A stretch of 64,000 bases of DNA from Adiantum capillus-veneris (GCA_014529385.2 CM043943.1:151375092-151439091), one strand, 5' to 3'. Shown: positions 19,151 through 29,133, numbered from the stretch's first letter. Numbers and translations are program-made. The notes: generated by a model from the sequence alone, not told the origin.

Positions 19151-21656
19151 CAAAATCAATAAATATATCTCTCTTTGTACTTCATGTATAGAGGTCTTTT
19201 AGGCTTATGAAAAGGTTAATCATTTTCAATTTCAATTCAACTTGCTATGTTGCCACAGTTTTTTTTTTTTTTGCAATCCATCAGCAAGTTTTACAGGATT
19301 GCGTCCACACACACCCGCATGTCGCAAGGGTTGATCCATAGCAGTGCGCTTAAAGCCCCTTGCCTTTATCATATTTGGATTGTTTAGTCTCCTTGCTTTG
19401 TTAATGTAGAAGGCAGGCCATTTTAATCTTAATTAACTTGTTGGTATGCCAGATATGGAATAGAATATTTTATCAATAGCTAATCATCTAATAATATATG
19501 ATAGTAGGCTATGTGTGTGCGTGCACTGTGCGGATGCGTATGTGTAAAAATGTGTGCATGTGTATAAAAATGTGGTTTCTCCTCTTTTGATTCCTTTTGG
19601 TGATGAAAGGTCAATCTGATGGATCGAACCTTGATTGCTAACCTCCTAGCAACAAAATTAAGCAATGTTTACTAACAGAACTTTGTCTTTAGCACACACT
19701 AGAGCAAGGGCTTATTGATTAAGAAGAATAACCAAAGTATGCACATTATGATAAATATGGGTTGTGAATATTCCATTAACGATCCGAATCTACTGGCCCG
19801 TGCACGCATTTTGCCTACCAAGTGCCATCAATGCAAGAGATAGCTATTTTTTGGCACTGCTAAACTAAGTAATATGTGGATTCTTGATTGCAATGGTGTA
19901 GGGGATGGAGCTTATGATGGGGAATGTGGGAGATTCGAGGGCCGTCCTAGCTACCTATATGCATTCTGGCCACTCAAATACAAGAGGAAGGCGCAAGACT
20001 GGGATAAAGGAACCAACAAGCAAGCTCCAAGCAATCCAACTTACTCTTGACCTCAAGCCAAATTTACCAAGTAAATGGAAATCACTTCTTTTTCATGGAT
20101 CAAAAGTCTTTGTTGTCTCAGTCCAAACTAAAATCGCGTTTGACAGTTTAAAGCATTTCGACGATATGGTCCGTTTGATTACATGTAATGGCTGTCATTG
20201 TAAATCAACATTTGCAAAGTGAAAAAAATCCCGCATCAGCATTGTGGGCATGCTAGTCTCAGCAGTTCTCCAAGCGTTAATGTACATGATTTGATTTGAG
20301 TGGACATGATATTCTCATCTAGCATTATACACATACACCCATGCTTTGCATGTTTGCACATTTGAAGTAAGATGAGAACAAGAAGAGAGTTGGTCTCTCA
20401 CAAAGATTGTCGTATTTACTTTTATGCAGGGGAGGCAGAGAGGATAAGAAGGTGCAAAGGAAGAGTTTTTGCAATGGAAGATGAGCCAGACGTGGCAAGA
20501 GTGTGGTTGCCTTACGACAATGCTCCAGGCCTGGCCATGGCTAGGGCCTTTGGAGATTTTTGCCTTAAGGACTACGGCCTCATCTCGGTGCCCGACATCA
20601 CCTACAGGACGCTCACTCCTAATGATCAATTCGTCATCCTTGCGACAGATGGGGTAAGCAAATCACAGCACGTTGATGAGCATATAGGGTAAAGGAGCCA
20701 ATTATGAGACGTGCTTTGCTAGGGAAACAAACATATCCATCACCAATTTAGAGACAAAGATTTGGAATATGCTTGGAATCTTGATAATGTGTCCTTTTGT
20801 GATTTGCTAAAGAATGTACCATTGGCATTGCGGTCTCTAATGCCTCAAGAAATATGGTCATTCCATTTCACAGATTTGGGATGTTATGAGCAATAGCCAA
20901 GCTGTGGAGGTAGTGGCATGCGCACCCTCGAGAGTCACTGCCGCACGACTCCTTGTAGAGACAGCAGTCCGCGCATGGAGGCTCAAGTATCCCACATCCA
21001 AGGTGGACGATTGCGCGGTTATATGCCTCTTTTTTCATCAAGAAGCAAGCACAACCATGCGGTGCCATAGTCCAGCAGCCACATCCACTTACTACTACAG
21101 TGAAGGAGACGACGAGGATCATGATGGGGACGACGAGAAGGAAGATGAGGATATCATACCTGCCAAAGACACGCCCAAACTTGCACCCTCCTCTCCTCCT
21201 TCACACAGTAGGAAATCAAGAGAGATGCAGTCAAGTCAGCTTTCATACATAACTGACCCAAGTGCAATACATGGAGTGGAACCAGAGGAGATAATGTGGG
21301 ATGTCCTCTCGGGCGGAGCGCACACATCGCACCACCGCATTGATGTAGAGAGCTCTCCAAACAATACACCATATCCAGGGTATTTTGTAGATACCGATGA
21401 GGCAAGCCCCCCTTCTGTGTTGGAAATCCAAATGATCGATTTGCCTGGCTCTTCAAGCTTACAGAGGAAGGGTAAAGAGCAGACAGCAATGTCTCCGCCA
21501 CGTAGAAGCCTTGCAGAATACATGAGCTCCAATGGCGATGGTGGGCAAGAAGATGATGACGAGTGGTCTGCACTTGAAGGAGTAGTGAGGGTGAACTCCA
21601 TTTTGAACTTGCCTCGCTTCAAGGAGGGTGATGACCCATCGATGAGAAGGGCGTGA
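12096..21656 (+). CDS. Protein phosphatase 2C, plant clade-E type (5 exons, 629 codons)
   Basis: A metal-dependent Ser/Thr phosphatase of the PPM/PP2C family. Exons are 12096-12377, 12518-12949, 19902-20070, 20430-20653 and 20874-21656; all introns are GT-AG and the phases agree. The N-terminus MGSSCS fits N-myristoylation at G2 with a palmitoylatable C5, so membrane attachment is likely. PP2C motifs in order: NQDA (about 87-89), VFDGHG with metal-binding D109, SGTT (228-231), GNVGDSR (245-251), the AERIRRCKGRVFA stretch, GLAMARAFGDFCLK, ATDG/IWDV split by intron 4 (366-373) and DDCAV (414-418). The end EWSALEG...NLPRF matches the usual C-terminus of this clade, supporting the stop at 21654. 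Odd features are an acidic insert (145-168), a Lys-rich patch (28-36) and an acidic Ser-rich tail, making it longer than the typical 490-530 residues. Catalytic residues look intact, so the gene is probably functional. Confidence 0.93.
12378..12517 (+). other. PP2C intron 1
   Basis: 140 bp, GTGAGC donor and TTTTGCAG acceptor, phase 0. Its removal joins NQDAMLVWE to HFASRQDT, the normal PP2C continuation. Confidence 0.9.
13014..13135. repeat. Foldback: GA tract / CT tract with 14-bp perfect inner arms
   Basis: A GA run (about 13014-13040) and a CT run (about 13102-13135) flank a perfect 14-bp inverted repeat, TATGGTAAATGAAA at 13047-13060 and its complement at 13087-13100. Between them are a short GAGAGA...TCTCT pair and a 20-nt loop. 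Transcribed as part of intron 2 it would form a hairpin of roughly 40 bp. A preceding GT run begins near 12996. Confidence 0.85.
13398..13431. repeat. Poly(C)-poly(A) homopolymer stretch
   Basis: A run of 13 C followed by a CCCACCCC interruption and a run of about 12 A. Confidence 0.9.
13497..13508. repeat. SINE target site duplication (left)
   Basis: AAAATTTGTAGG matches 13886-13897 at 10 of 12 positions, directly flanking the SINE. Confidence 0.8.
13509..13885 (-). mobile_element. tRNA-derived SINE (about 377 bp)
   Basis: On the minus strand the head starts CCCCAAAGAGTTGG and carries an A-box-like TGGTTTAACAGT and a B-box-like GGGTTCAAAACCC (about 13813-13825), the split RNA polymerase III promoter of a tRNA. 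The tail at the other end is an A run (T8 at 13510-13517). The body is GC-rich compared with the surrounding intron. A 12-bp target duplication flanks it. The empty-site paralogue at 17329-17355 reads straight through the junction, which confirms the ends. It is non-autonomous and would have moved using a LINE enzyme. Confidence 0.85.
13886..13897. repeat. SINE target site duplication (right)
   Basis: AAATTTTGTAGG, partner of 13497-13508. Confidence 0.8.
14445..14640. repeat. 100-bp tandem duplication in PP2C intron 2
   Basis: Two copies (14445-14544 and 14545-14640) share TAGAAC, GAGAGGAAAAGAAGACAATT and TTAGGGGTGCCTCATCACAC in the same order with a period of 100 bp. No coding content. Confidence 0.9.
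14975..15042. repeat. (GA)n(GAA)n microsatellite
   Basis: About 18 GA units followed by about 9 GAA units. Confidence 0.95.
15770..16015 (-). pseudogene. Decayed Ty3/gypsy integrase fragment
   Basis: Minus-strand translation shows WESISMDF followed by a KKGAQ segment and, in another frame, GLPTYIKSDRNKKF. These are the first and second aspartate regions of a gypsy integrase core. Stops and frameshifts are frequent, so it is dead. It lies in PP2C intron 2, antisense to the gene. No LTR could be paired with it. Confidence 0.65.
16715..16726 (+). other. Relic LTR-retrotransposon primer binding site
   Basis: GGGTATCAGAGC matches the initiator-Met primer site at 11 of 12 bases, with a generic LTR-end context upstream. 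It suggests the 5' junction of an eroded plus-strand element in intron 2. No matching LTR or Gag could be confirmed. Confidence 0.4.
17130..17328. repeat. Diverged tandem repeat (unit about 90 bp)
   Basis: Two units share ACCTAGGTTTAGTGT, a CA(A)ATTTTGAAA-like stretch and AGAGA(T/C)TTACAC in order. The adjacent 17329-17355 is the inverted paralogue of the SINE insertion site near 13500. Confidence 0.75.
17329..17355 (-). repeat. Paralogous empty site of the 13.5-kb SINE
   Basis: On the minus strand TTTCTCTAAAATTTGTAGG runs straight into TTTTCTCGCCTTC. At 13490-13508 the same left half is followed by the SINE, and the right half resumes after the second target duplication at 13898. It is therefore an unoccupied copy of the target. 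Confidence 0.8.
18548..18651. repeat. Long stem-loop with 30-bp arms in PP2C intron 2
   Basis: Left arm 18548-18577 and right arm 18622-18651 are complementary apart from a short mismatched patch (GCTC against ATGA). The 44-nt interior contains a further GGGGG...CCCCC pair. In sense RNA it would give a precursor-microRNA-like hairpin of about 104 nt. No known microRNA was recognised and there are no flanking target duplications, so a MITE remnant is the alternative. Confidence 0.7.
19097..19150. repeat. (GT)n(GA)n microsatellite
   Basis: About 15 GT units followed by about 12 GA units. Confidence 0.95.
20071..20429 (+). other. PP2C intron 3
   Basis: 359 bp, phase 1. The donor GTAAAT splits the codon after CCA and the acceptor TTTATGCAG restores the conserved LPREAERI motif of this PP2C clade. 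Confidence 0.9.
20654..20873 (+). other. PP2C intron 4
   Basis: 220 bp, GTAAGC donor and TTTCACAG acceptor, phase 0, placed inside the ATDG-IWDV metal-binding motif. Confidence 0.9.
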
Positions 21657-21730
21657 ACGGTGGGATTCGAACCCTAGTCTTCAACGTTCATATCCACTGT
21701 GTCTACCATATTCTATGCACTAGCCCCCCA
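21657..21730 (-). repeat. tRNA-like / SINE-head relic abutting the PP2C stop
   Basis: On the minus strand there is a perfect-looking B box, GGGTTCGAATCCC (about 21662-21674), with an A-box-like TAGACACAGTGG about 35 nt upstream. The T-stem does not pair properly, so it is not a working tRNA gene. A poly(A) tail cannot be placed because PP2C coding sequence begins at once. It probably lies in the PP2C 3' untranslated region, antisense. Confidence 0.5.
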
Positions 21731-21894
21731 TATTCAGGGATTAGGCACCATTTTTGTAAGTTGATACTTGTAATATCGCAGCATTGCGTCCACCAACTCA
21801 AACTTAAATTCCCTAATGCTTAACCAAGTACATTTGAGAACGGTGCAATATCTAATAGGGCTAACCCCTCAATAATGACCATCTTGTATCAAGT

Positions 21895-22037
21895 ATTGAT
21901 TTCTTAACCTCTAGGCACAATATGCATTTTTTTTAAAACTTTAGCGAGCCGGGGGGTTGGGCACAGGCGTCCGGCCTACTCTCGCAAGGTGAAGCTTTTG
22001 TCATTGATTTCTTAACCTTTGCACACAATATGCATTT
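21895..22037 (-). mobile_element. Short retroposed sequence flanked by 35-bp direct repeats
   Basis: Direct repeats 21895-21929 and 22003-22037 (31 of 35 identical) flank a 73-bp insert. On the minus strand the insert is GC-rich (AGTAGGCCGGACGCCTGTGC, then ACCCCCCGGCTCGC) and ends in an A run of about 8. A poly(A)-tailed insert between direct repeats indicates LINE-type retroposition. It is probably a 5'-truncated SINE. The duplication is longer than the usual 8-20 bp. Confidence 0.6.
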
Positions 22038-22149
22038 ATTCTTACATGAATCCACACATCTTCCTTGCAAGCCAAAAAACTACCATTCTCTCCCCTAACC
22101 ACTATCCCCTTTTTCATGTCCACTTTTTCTGGGCCGCTCATTATCAGTC

Positions 22150-22151
<2 letters not shown>

Positions 22152-22182
<31 letters not shown>
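22152..22182. repeat. Poly(C)31 tract
   Basis: 31 consecutive C on the plus strand. Its length may be an assembly or sequencing estimate. Confidence 0.9.
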
Positions 22183-22184
<2 letters not shown>

Positions 22185-22599
22185 TTCTTTTCCTTTCGTT
22201 CACCAACTCCGGTCTATGGTCTCCTCCTAGTGTCTCTCTCTTGCCCATGTGTACAAGAAATTTAGATGTGCATTGAAATTTTCACTTTATCCATAACATT
22301 TATTTAGATATATTTAAGTTTCAATATTAAAGTGTTCTTTAGGAAAGGAAAAACACCCAGGTGGTAATGGAGATGTCATACATAGCTATACATTTAGGAG
22401 CTTCAATTCTTTTGGGGGTCCACAAGCTTTTACCACAACTTTCTTTAGGATAATGCTAAATTTGTTGTTTCTTCAACGGACCAATTTGAAAGGTAAAGGT
22501 AAGACTTGTTTTTAGGAGAAAATTTGTAGCATAATTTTGAAAAGCTCAAGGCAACTTTAGCATCAACAGCTATGGCACACTTAACATACAGAACTATTA

Positions 22600-24576
22600 T
22601 ATCTACAAAAGAGAACTATATGTTGTATTGTATGCTTTGAAACTTGAAGACATTATTGGTATGGAGCTTAGTTTGACATTGTGTTTGACCATGAAAGCAT
22701 AAAATGACTCATAAATCAAATTGATTTGAAGGGTGAAAATGCTAGGTGAGTTGAGATTCTTTTTGAGTATGATGCTCGGCTTCGGTATCACAAATATCGA
22801 TAAAATGTGTAGTGGATACTCTTAGTAGAATATATGAGATTAATTGTGCCTACAAAAGAAAACTCTACACTATATTGTATGCTTTGAAAAAGTGGAGAGG
22901 TCAAAATGCTAGGTGAAAACAACTATTTTATGGCAATGAGATTCAATTTTTTGTGGCTTACCCCTTTTAAGTAGACGTAAGGAGTCGAGTCGACACAAGA
23001 CATACCTGAATGCAATGGCTAGCCTCCATTTGACAATTTTACTCAACCAAAATTGTGCCATATGAAGTCTCAAACTATTGATGTTGCCACACCATGTGAC
23101 TTTGTAGAGATTGCTTAGGTCTATTATGAGACATGGTTGACCTTCAAACACCTCTTTAAGTCCCTTCTTTTCATAGCTCCAACTCATAAGTGATTTGGTA
23201 ATGGAGGGTACCAAGAGTACATTCCCAATCTTCTTCTTCAACCATATTCTGGATTGAATGGGCACTTCTGCTTTCCTACAAATGTATTAGGAGTACTATG
23301 CATAGTGTTAGACCATGTATTAGGAGTACTATGCATATTAGGAGTACTATGCATTGTGTTTGACCATGAGAGCATAAAATGACTCATAAATCAAATTGAT
23401 TTGAAGGGTGAAAATGTTAGGTGTGTTGAGATTCTTTTTGAGTATGATGCTTGGCTTCGGTATCACAAATATTGATAAAATGTGTAGTGGATACTCTTAG
23501 TAGAATATATGCGATTAATTGTGCCTACAAAAGAAAACTGTACACTATATTGTATGCTTTGAAAAAGTGGAGAGGTCAAAATGCTAGGTGAAAACAACCA
23601 TTTTATGGCAATGAGATTCAATTTTTTGTGGCTTACCCCTTTTAAGTAGACGTAAGGAGTCGAGTAGACACAAGACATACCTGAATGCAATGGCTAGCCT
23701 CCATTTGACAATTTTACTCAACCAAAATTGTGCCATATGAAGTCTCAAACTATTGATGTTGCCACACCATGTGACTTTGTAGAGATTGCTTAGGTCTATT
23801 ATGAGACATGATTGACCTTCAAACACCTCTTTAAGTCCCTTCTTTTCATAGCTCCAACTCATAAGTGATTTGGTAATGGAGGGTACCAAGAGTACATTCC
23901 CAATCTTCTTCTTCAACCATATTCTCGATTGAATGGGCACTTCTGCTTTCCTACAAATGTATTAGGAGTACTATGCATAGTGTAGGTATTACCAACATGA
24001 ATGCTTCCACAGTTGAGAAACATTTAGCTAGAGGTTATGTAGGACCCCACTATCATCCTTCAATCTATGGTCACAATGTTCGCTTATTTGATCTCTTCAA
24101 ACATTAATGGAGAGCTATCCTCTTGGAATATTTGAGCACATCCTTCTCCATCAATGTAAGTGGTAATTCTCCCTTCAAATCAACTTGCTTCTTCCTACAA
24201 TCTTTCTTAGGATGTTCATAGTTTGAACAATAAATGCATTCGATAGAGTTAGGATAGCTTCTACCTCTCCCTCTAGAGGAATGGCTTCCTCTATCATTAG
24301 AGAACTTACCTTCATAACAATGTTTGGCATTGTTGTGGTTGATATGTTGTCTTCATCTACCTCTTTGAGTGTTGAATCTTCCTCTTCCTCTTGTTGAGGA
24401 GGAGAGGATGTATCACTAATTATGTTGCTTTTGGTTCTTCCTCTCTCATGCATAGTCCTCATGGCTTGCCTTTGGTCTTCATCTCTAAGGATTTGCTCCA
24501 TCCCATCAAGTGATGTCTTTTCTCTTATGATAACGAGTACTTGAACAATTGTCAGGACCTTCAAAAAGACTTGCAT
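22600..24576 (-). pseudogene. Decayed Ty1/copia Gag and protease/pre-integrase region, partly duplicated
   Basis: The minus strand carries a Gag-like piece (24175-24576) with LRDEDQRQAMRTMHERGR and, in a shifted frame, a CCHC knuckle CIYCSNYEHPKKDC near 24200-24240. Downstream is a region resembling the copia protease/pre-integrase border (NVLLVPSITKSLMS followed by KGLKEVFEG). That downstream part is present twice because of a 675-bp tandem duplication. Frameshifts and stops make it non-functional. No LTRs were found. It is unrelated in detail to the intact copia at 5.4-10.6 kb. Confidence 0.7.
22677..23981. repeat. 675-bp tandem duplication
   Basis: Copy 1 (about 22677-23351) and copy 2 (about 23352-23981) align at a constant offset of 675 bp and are almost identical. 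They contain 118-residue minus-strand frames at 22909-23265 and 23584-23940 that differ at only a few residues. The junction has three copies of TATTAGGAGTACTATGCAT, which may have promoted unequal crossing over. Confidence 0.92.
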
Positions 24577-25960
24577 ATGAAAAAGAGCACTATGCTGAAC
24601 GAATTGACAAAGGAAGCTCTATATATCTAGACAATTGTGCAGTCTACAAGGAAGGGGATTTCAAGGATCAAGATGATGATTCCTCTTCTCAAAATAATGG
24701 TTCAAGACCTGCAATGTCAGTTCAAAAGATTGAATCACCATTGAACCATGAGAAACTCATAGAAGAGATGCTAAAAAGGATCACTTCAATTGCTGAGCCT
24801 CAAGTAAAGCAACTAAAGTGGTGTGCGATAGAGCGGAAGTGGACAAACCATATTACAATAAGGGGTATGTGAATGAATGTCCATATGCTCCACAAAACCA
24901 AATAGCGCTAGCACAAGTCCCACCAATGCCGAGATACATGCCAGGGAACCTTTTAGGACCAGTAGGAGTTTCAAGACCACAACCTGTCTTAGGACAACAA
25001 CCTCCACTACGAGGTGCTAGAATGCCAGCAGACATGAGATACACACCGCTGATGTAAGCATCTAATAAGCAAGCACTAGTACCAACTACAATGTATTATA
25101 ACAACCAAAGCGGATACTGTCCTTCGGAGCGACAAAAGATGAGAGCAACACATGGAGTGGTGAGGCCATACAACTTACACCTCCTATGTTTTGACCTAAA
25201 GAAAGAAGATATGAGATGGACAAAAGGACATTGCAATTCATTGTGAATAGTAGAATATCAAAGGCATTATTGTTTGAAAATTTTTGGCCAACAACTCAAC
25301 AACTTAAGTTGCACCGGAGTGGTGAGGCCAGTACAACTTACATCTCCTGTGTTTTGACATTAAGAAAGAAGGCATGAGATGGACAAAAGGACATTGCGAT
25401 TCATTGTGAATAGTAGAATATCAAAGGCATTCCTGTTTGAAAAATTTTGGCCAACAACTCAAGAATATCATCAATTACAAAGCAATGTGATGAATTTCCA
25501 ACAAGGAACAGAAAGGTTCTTAGGCCTGGAAGAGTTAAATGATCATTTTTGTGGACCTCAACGATAGACCAAGGGAACAATTTGACCCTATGGTTGATGT
25601 GCAATAGAGTGACTTCATAATGCTACTACCAAGTGACACAGAACTACATCCTATTTGGCTTGTGATGGCTTTGTCAGACATTGACAAAGAGAATAAATTG
25701 CCAAAATATAGAAATCTTTTGATCCATATAGAGAATCTTGTGCTAAATATAGTGGTATGATAGATTCTCAAGCTTATACTAATTGTTGGAAGTGATTTTG
25801 GACTATAAACTACAAGGACCCACATGTGTAGGAAAATGTGGATGCAATTGTTTGGTCTTGGAGACCAAACAAACAAGGGGTCATTTTCTAGAATTAAGAT
25901 TCCAAAAGGGCATGCTCTCAACACCAGAGCAGGGATGAACTATGCACATCAACCATGCTT
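24577..25960 (+). pseudogene. Unassigned plus-strand coding relic, possibly retroelement Gag
   Basis: Broken frames include a hydrophilic stretch (24549-24872), a Pro/Gln/Arg-rich stretch (24850-25057: PPMPRYMPGNLLGP, QPPLRGARMP) and a later piece (about 25600-25750) with LLPSDTELHPIWLVMALSD. The Pro/Gln-rich composition fits a retroelement Gag C-terminus, but no zinc knuckle or catalytic motif is visible. I do not recognise the family. Confidence 0.4.
25155..25470. repeat. 162-bp tandem duplication
   Basis: Copies 25155-25316 and 25317-25470 share GAGTGGTGAGGCCA, AGATGGACAAAAGGACATTG and TTTTGGCCAACAACTCAA. Confidence 0.92.
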
Positions 25961-26032
25961 GAATCAAAGGTTGGATATGGAATCAAATGAGAAATAGGTT
26001 TATGGGAACTCCTATTGTCATTGTACTGCTCA

Positions 26033-26361
26033 ATTTCATAAACAAGATCTGTGGTTGTATCTTTTTGTTTTATTTAATTCATGGTATTCCATCTAATTCT
26101 ATCTTGTATATTCTCTTAAATTTTGGTATTTATCAATACCACAATTACAAGATCATCATCTCTAACTACCAACCATAGCTGAACACAATTACCTCATTTC
26201 ATAAACAAGATCAACGGTTCTATCTTCTTTTGTTTTATTTAATTCATGGTATTCCTTCTAATTCTATCTTGTGTATTCTCCTAAATTTTGATTTTTATCA
26301 ATACCACAATTTACAAGATCATCATCTCTAACTACCAACCATAACTGAACACAATTACCTC
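26033..26361. repeat. 163-bp tandem duplication
   Basis: Copies begin at 26033 and 26196. Both carry TTTCATAAACAAGATC, TTTAATTCATGGTATTCC and CATCATCTCTAACTACCAAC. AT-rich with no coding content. Confidence 0.92.
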
Positions 26362-27706
26362 ATTTTTTTTCATTTAGTGGGAAATTTCCAAATTACACGA
26401 ACACGCTTGATTTGGAGATTCCCATAATGTGAGATTTTTACCAAAGTACCTAATATGGTCTTTTGCAGCTAAGATAGTGCAAGGAGGCGACTCCACTCAT
26501 TGCAAACATAGATTTTATTCACAAGTTTTTATCTTCCTCTTAGTCAAGGATGAAATCGTGTATCTCCTCTAAGACTTAGAGCTACAATTTTCTTTTCCTA
26601 CAATTTAGATGTGCAATGTTTGCAAGTTATTGGTCCAATGTTTCTCAACATTTGTGATGACTATTGGTTGGTTGTCAATCATGACCGGTTATTCAAAGTG
26701 TTACGAGATTTGGTGATATAGTTTTATTTTCACCTTAATATTTTAAAATGTTGCAAACCAATTTGGATGGGACACAGTCGTTAGAATTGGTATGGAAAAA
26801 ACCTGTTAAGGAGATTGTACAACATGGTTTCAAATTCCAGCTGCCCAAATTTTAGTAAATAACGAAATATGTGAGTATGAATCAAGCAGAAGTTGTTGTT
26901 TTCTTTCAAAAACAGTTTTCTTTGTAGCTCAAGGAACTAGGATGCTATGGAAAGACCATCAATGACAAGCTAACAAGCGTAACATATTCTTTCAATTTAC
27001 ACATATCATGCCATGTATTTCTTTTGCTATGGAAAGCTTTGTGAATGATTAAGTTTAGTTTTGGTGGAATTATTCTTTTACAATCAATGATCAGGGGTCA
27101 CAAGGATTTAGTAGGGGCAAAGTCTTAACATGGATCTAAATTTTCTTTTATTAAGTCCAAAGTCTAATTTCTTATATATCATTGAATTATTGATTCCTAT
27201 AACAAAGTCCTCATCATAATTTATACCAAAGTTCTCGACATAATTTTTGCTAAAATTTACAGTAAAGTTCTTCTTTATGCATGTATTTTTAGCCAAACTT
27301 AGTTCTTGTAGCAAAGTGCTCGTTGTTACTAGGTGTCAATTTTATGGTCTCTTACTAATTTATGGACTAACATAGTCACAATATGTCCAAAGATGGAGAA
27401 TGTACTAGGATGTTGCAGATTTGGTGCAACGGGACACCGAATACATTTCAGTCAAGCAATACTTTTGCAAGTTTTCCAAGTACTTTTTATGACATATACG
27501 AGGTATGCAAATAAAATGCATACTCTTTGTTTAAGATGATAAATTCTATTAAAAATTTTGTCAGTTTTCCTATCAGGTAGTATGTCTACTAGATGGCATG
27601 TTGTGTCATGAATATAATGCCTTGGACATAGTGCAACCAAGGTTTATTCTCATTACATCAGAATGCTATGGGTGCATGGTTTTATTTTGGCCTTGATCAT
27701 ATCTAA
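26362..27706. other. AT-rich spacer, nothing recognised
   Basis: No convincing ORF, repeat family or RNA gene. It contains short degenerate repeats of a CAAAGTTCTCGACATAATTT type near 27200-27270. Confidence 0.4.
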
Positions 27707-27711
27707 GATCA
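27707..27711. repeat. Element B target duplication (left, GATCA)
   Basis: GATCA abuts the LTR end. The partner at 35432-35436 is AATCA (4 of 5), consistent with an old insertion that has since mutated. Confidence 0.65.
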
Positions 27712-29133
27712 TGCAATGTAAATGGCCTAATAACTTGTAGAATAGCAGAATTGAGAGAATTAGAGTGAGCAACTTGTGAGATTACCTTGAGAGCATAGAG
27801 GGTGAACTTAATTGGTAGTCGCAACTTATTCATAACACTTGATTGAATAGGCATGAACAATACTTTTGCAAGAGACAGAGTTTAGAGAACATGACAACAG
27901 TTGAGGACTGGATTTATGTGGAGCCAGTCCCCCCTCCAATAGCCATTTGTATTATAGATTCTCCCATTAAGGGAGACTTGGTACAATACAATTTTTGTGT
28001 TCCTTGAGACATCTTTGGCGGTATGAAGAAGGAAGCTTCATATATCAAGCTTTTGCTTAAGAGCAACAATCAATCTTAGTTTGAAAACAATCAAGAACTT
28101 GTGAGCATCATCAATACTTGTGTTCCCTAAATCATTTGAATGCATGAAGATGTAAACTTTTATGCATCAACTTGTGCCCAAAGCAACAATTAATCTACTT
28201 TTCAATAACAATTAATCTACTTGCATTAAGTAATTAATCTACTTGCAATAATTTATTAGTCTTCTTACAATAAGGAGCTTGGAGAAGGAGATGGAGCTCT
28301 TACACTTTGCATAACACAAATTGAGAGTGTGTGTGAGTATGTGTGGGTGATTATACCCCTTAAGGAACCCCCTAGCTTGCTTTGGTCGACCCCCCCTTGT
28401 ACATCATGCTTGAAGCTCATTGGACCCCTCCAGGCCTAGCCAATCACTAGCAGGAGGCATTACAAGAAACAAGGGTAGCCTTGGGACAAGTGTCCCTTTT
28501 TCCCCTTTGAGAGAGAGGACTTGATAAATGCAAATAAATTTAATTAAATCTCCTAAATTATCATTGGATCAGCCAATAGGCTTCAAGCACACCATGAGGG
28601 CAACATGAGGAGGAACTTGACAAAGTGTCCCTTTTCCTTTCTTTGTACCATGCATGCTTCTGTGAGTGTGTGGGTGTTCTCTCTCATCCCCTGTCTTGTA
28701 GGGCTTGCCCTCTCCTTGTAGGGATTGAATCTTGACTTTTTGACACCTCAAGCCCCTCATGCATAGGCCCAATTCCCACCACAAGCTTGTCCCGTAAGCA
28801 CTTCAAGCTTGGGCTGGGTTCTCACCTCAAGTACAACCCTAGCATCTCAAGCATGTCAAGCACCTCAAGAATCTCAATCATCAAGCACCTCAAGCATCTT
28901 AAGCAACTTAGAACCTCAAGCACCTTAAGCTTGGGCCGGGTTCCCACCTCAAGTACCTCAAGCTTGAGCCGGGTTCCCACCTCAAGATCTTACCTAAATT
29001 CAAAGGACTTTTACACTAACTATTGGAGGTCTTCAATGAAGCTAACCCTAAGGTCTTATGCTCCATTGGTTAGCCTTGCTCTTTGATATACCATGTCTCA
29101 TTTGGGCCCCTTTACCATTGGCCCCGTGTTGAG
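27712..29133 (-). repeat. Element B 3' LTR, internally and terminally deleted
   Basis: It matches the 5' LTR (33547-35431) but lacks about 290 bp near 28277 and the first roughly 150 bp. At about 29133 the LTR sequence runs directly into the internal 3' region, so the TG end is missing. Confidence 0.85.
28795..28985 (-). repeat. CACCTCAAG-type minisatellite in element B 3' LTR
   Basis: Inverted counterpart of the element A array at 3770-3925, built from CAAGCACCT / CAAGCATCT units. Confidence 0.8.

Larger units (their letters stand above)
12950..19901 (+). other. PP2C intron 2 (6952 bp), repeat-loaded
   Basis: The donor GTAATTAA follows the SGTT exon and the acceptor GGTGTAG precedes GMELMMGNVGDS, phase 0. 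The intron accounts for 73% of the gene span. It holds a GA/CT foldback (13014-13135), a SINE (13509-13885), a 100-bp tandem repeat, GA/GAA and GT/GA microsatellites, a gypsy integrase relic, an LTR-element primer-binding-site relic and a 30-bp-arm hairpin (18548-18651). The other introns are 140-360 bp, so growth by insertion is evident. Confidence 0.88.
21731..22600. other. PP2C downstream region
   Basis: The likely 3' UTR and flank. Besides the retroposed insert (21930-22002) and a poly(C) run there is no coding signal. No polyadenylation site can be named with confidence. Confidence 0.4.

Noticed and set aside
19258-19380. Possible second SINE with a T run (19258-19273) on the minus strand
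   Set aside because: An A-tail-like run and a GGATCAACCC string are present, but no clear A/B boxes or target duplication could be matched.
21657-21730. A functional tRNA gene
   Set aside because: The B box is good but the T-stem pairs at only about three positions and no acceptor stem is found; kept as a tRNA-like relic.
22019-22276. Pro-rich frame over the poly(C) tract
   Set aside because: The proline run is the homopolymer read in frame; the flanks have no coding character.
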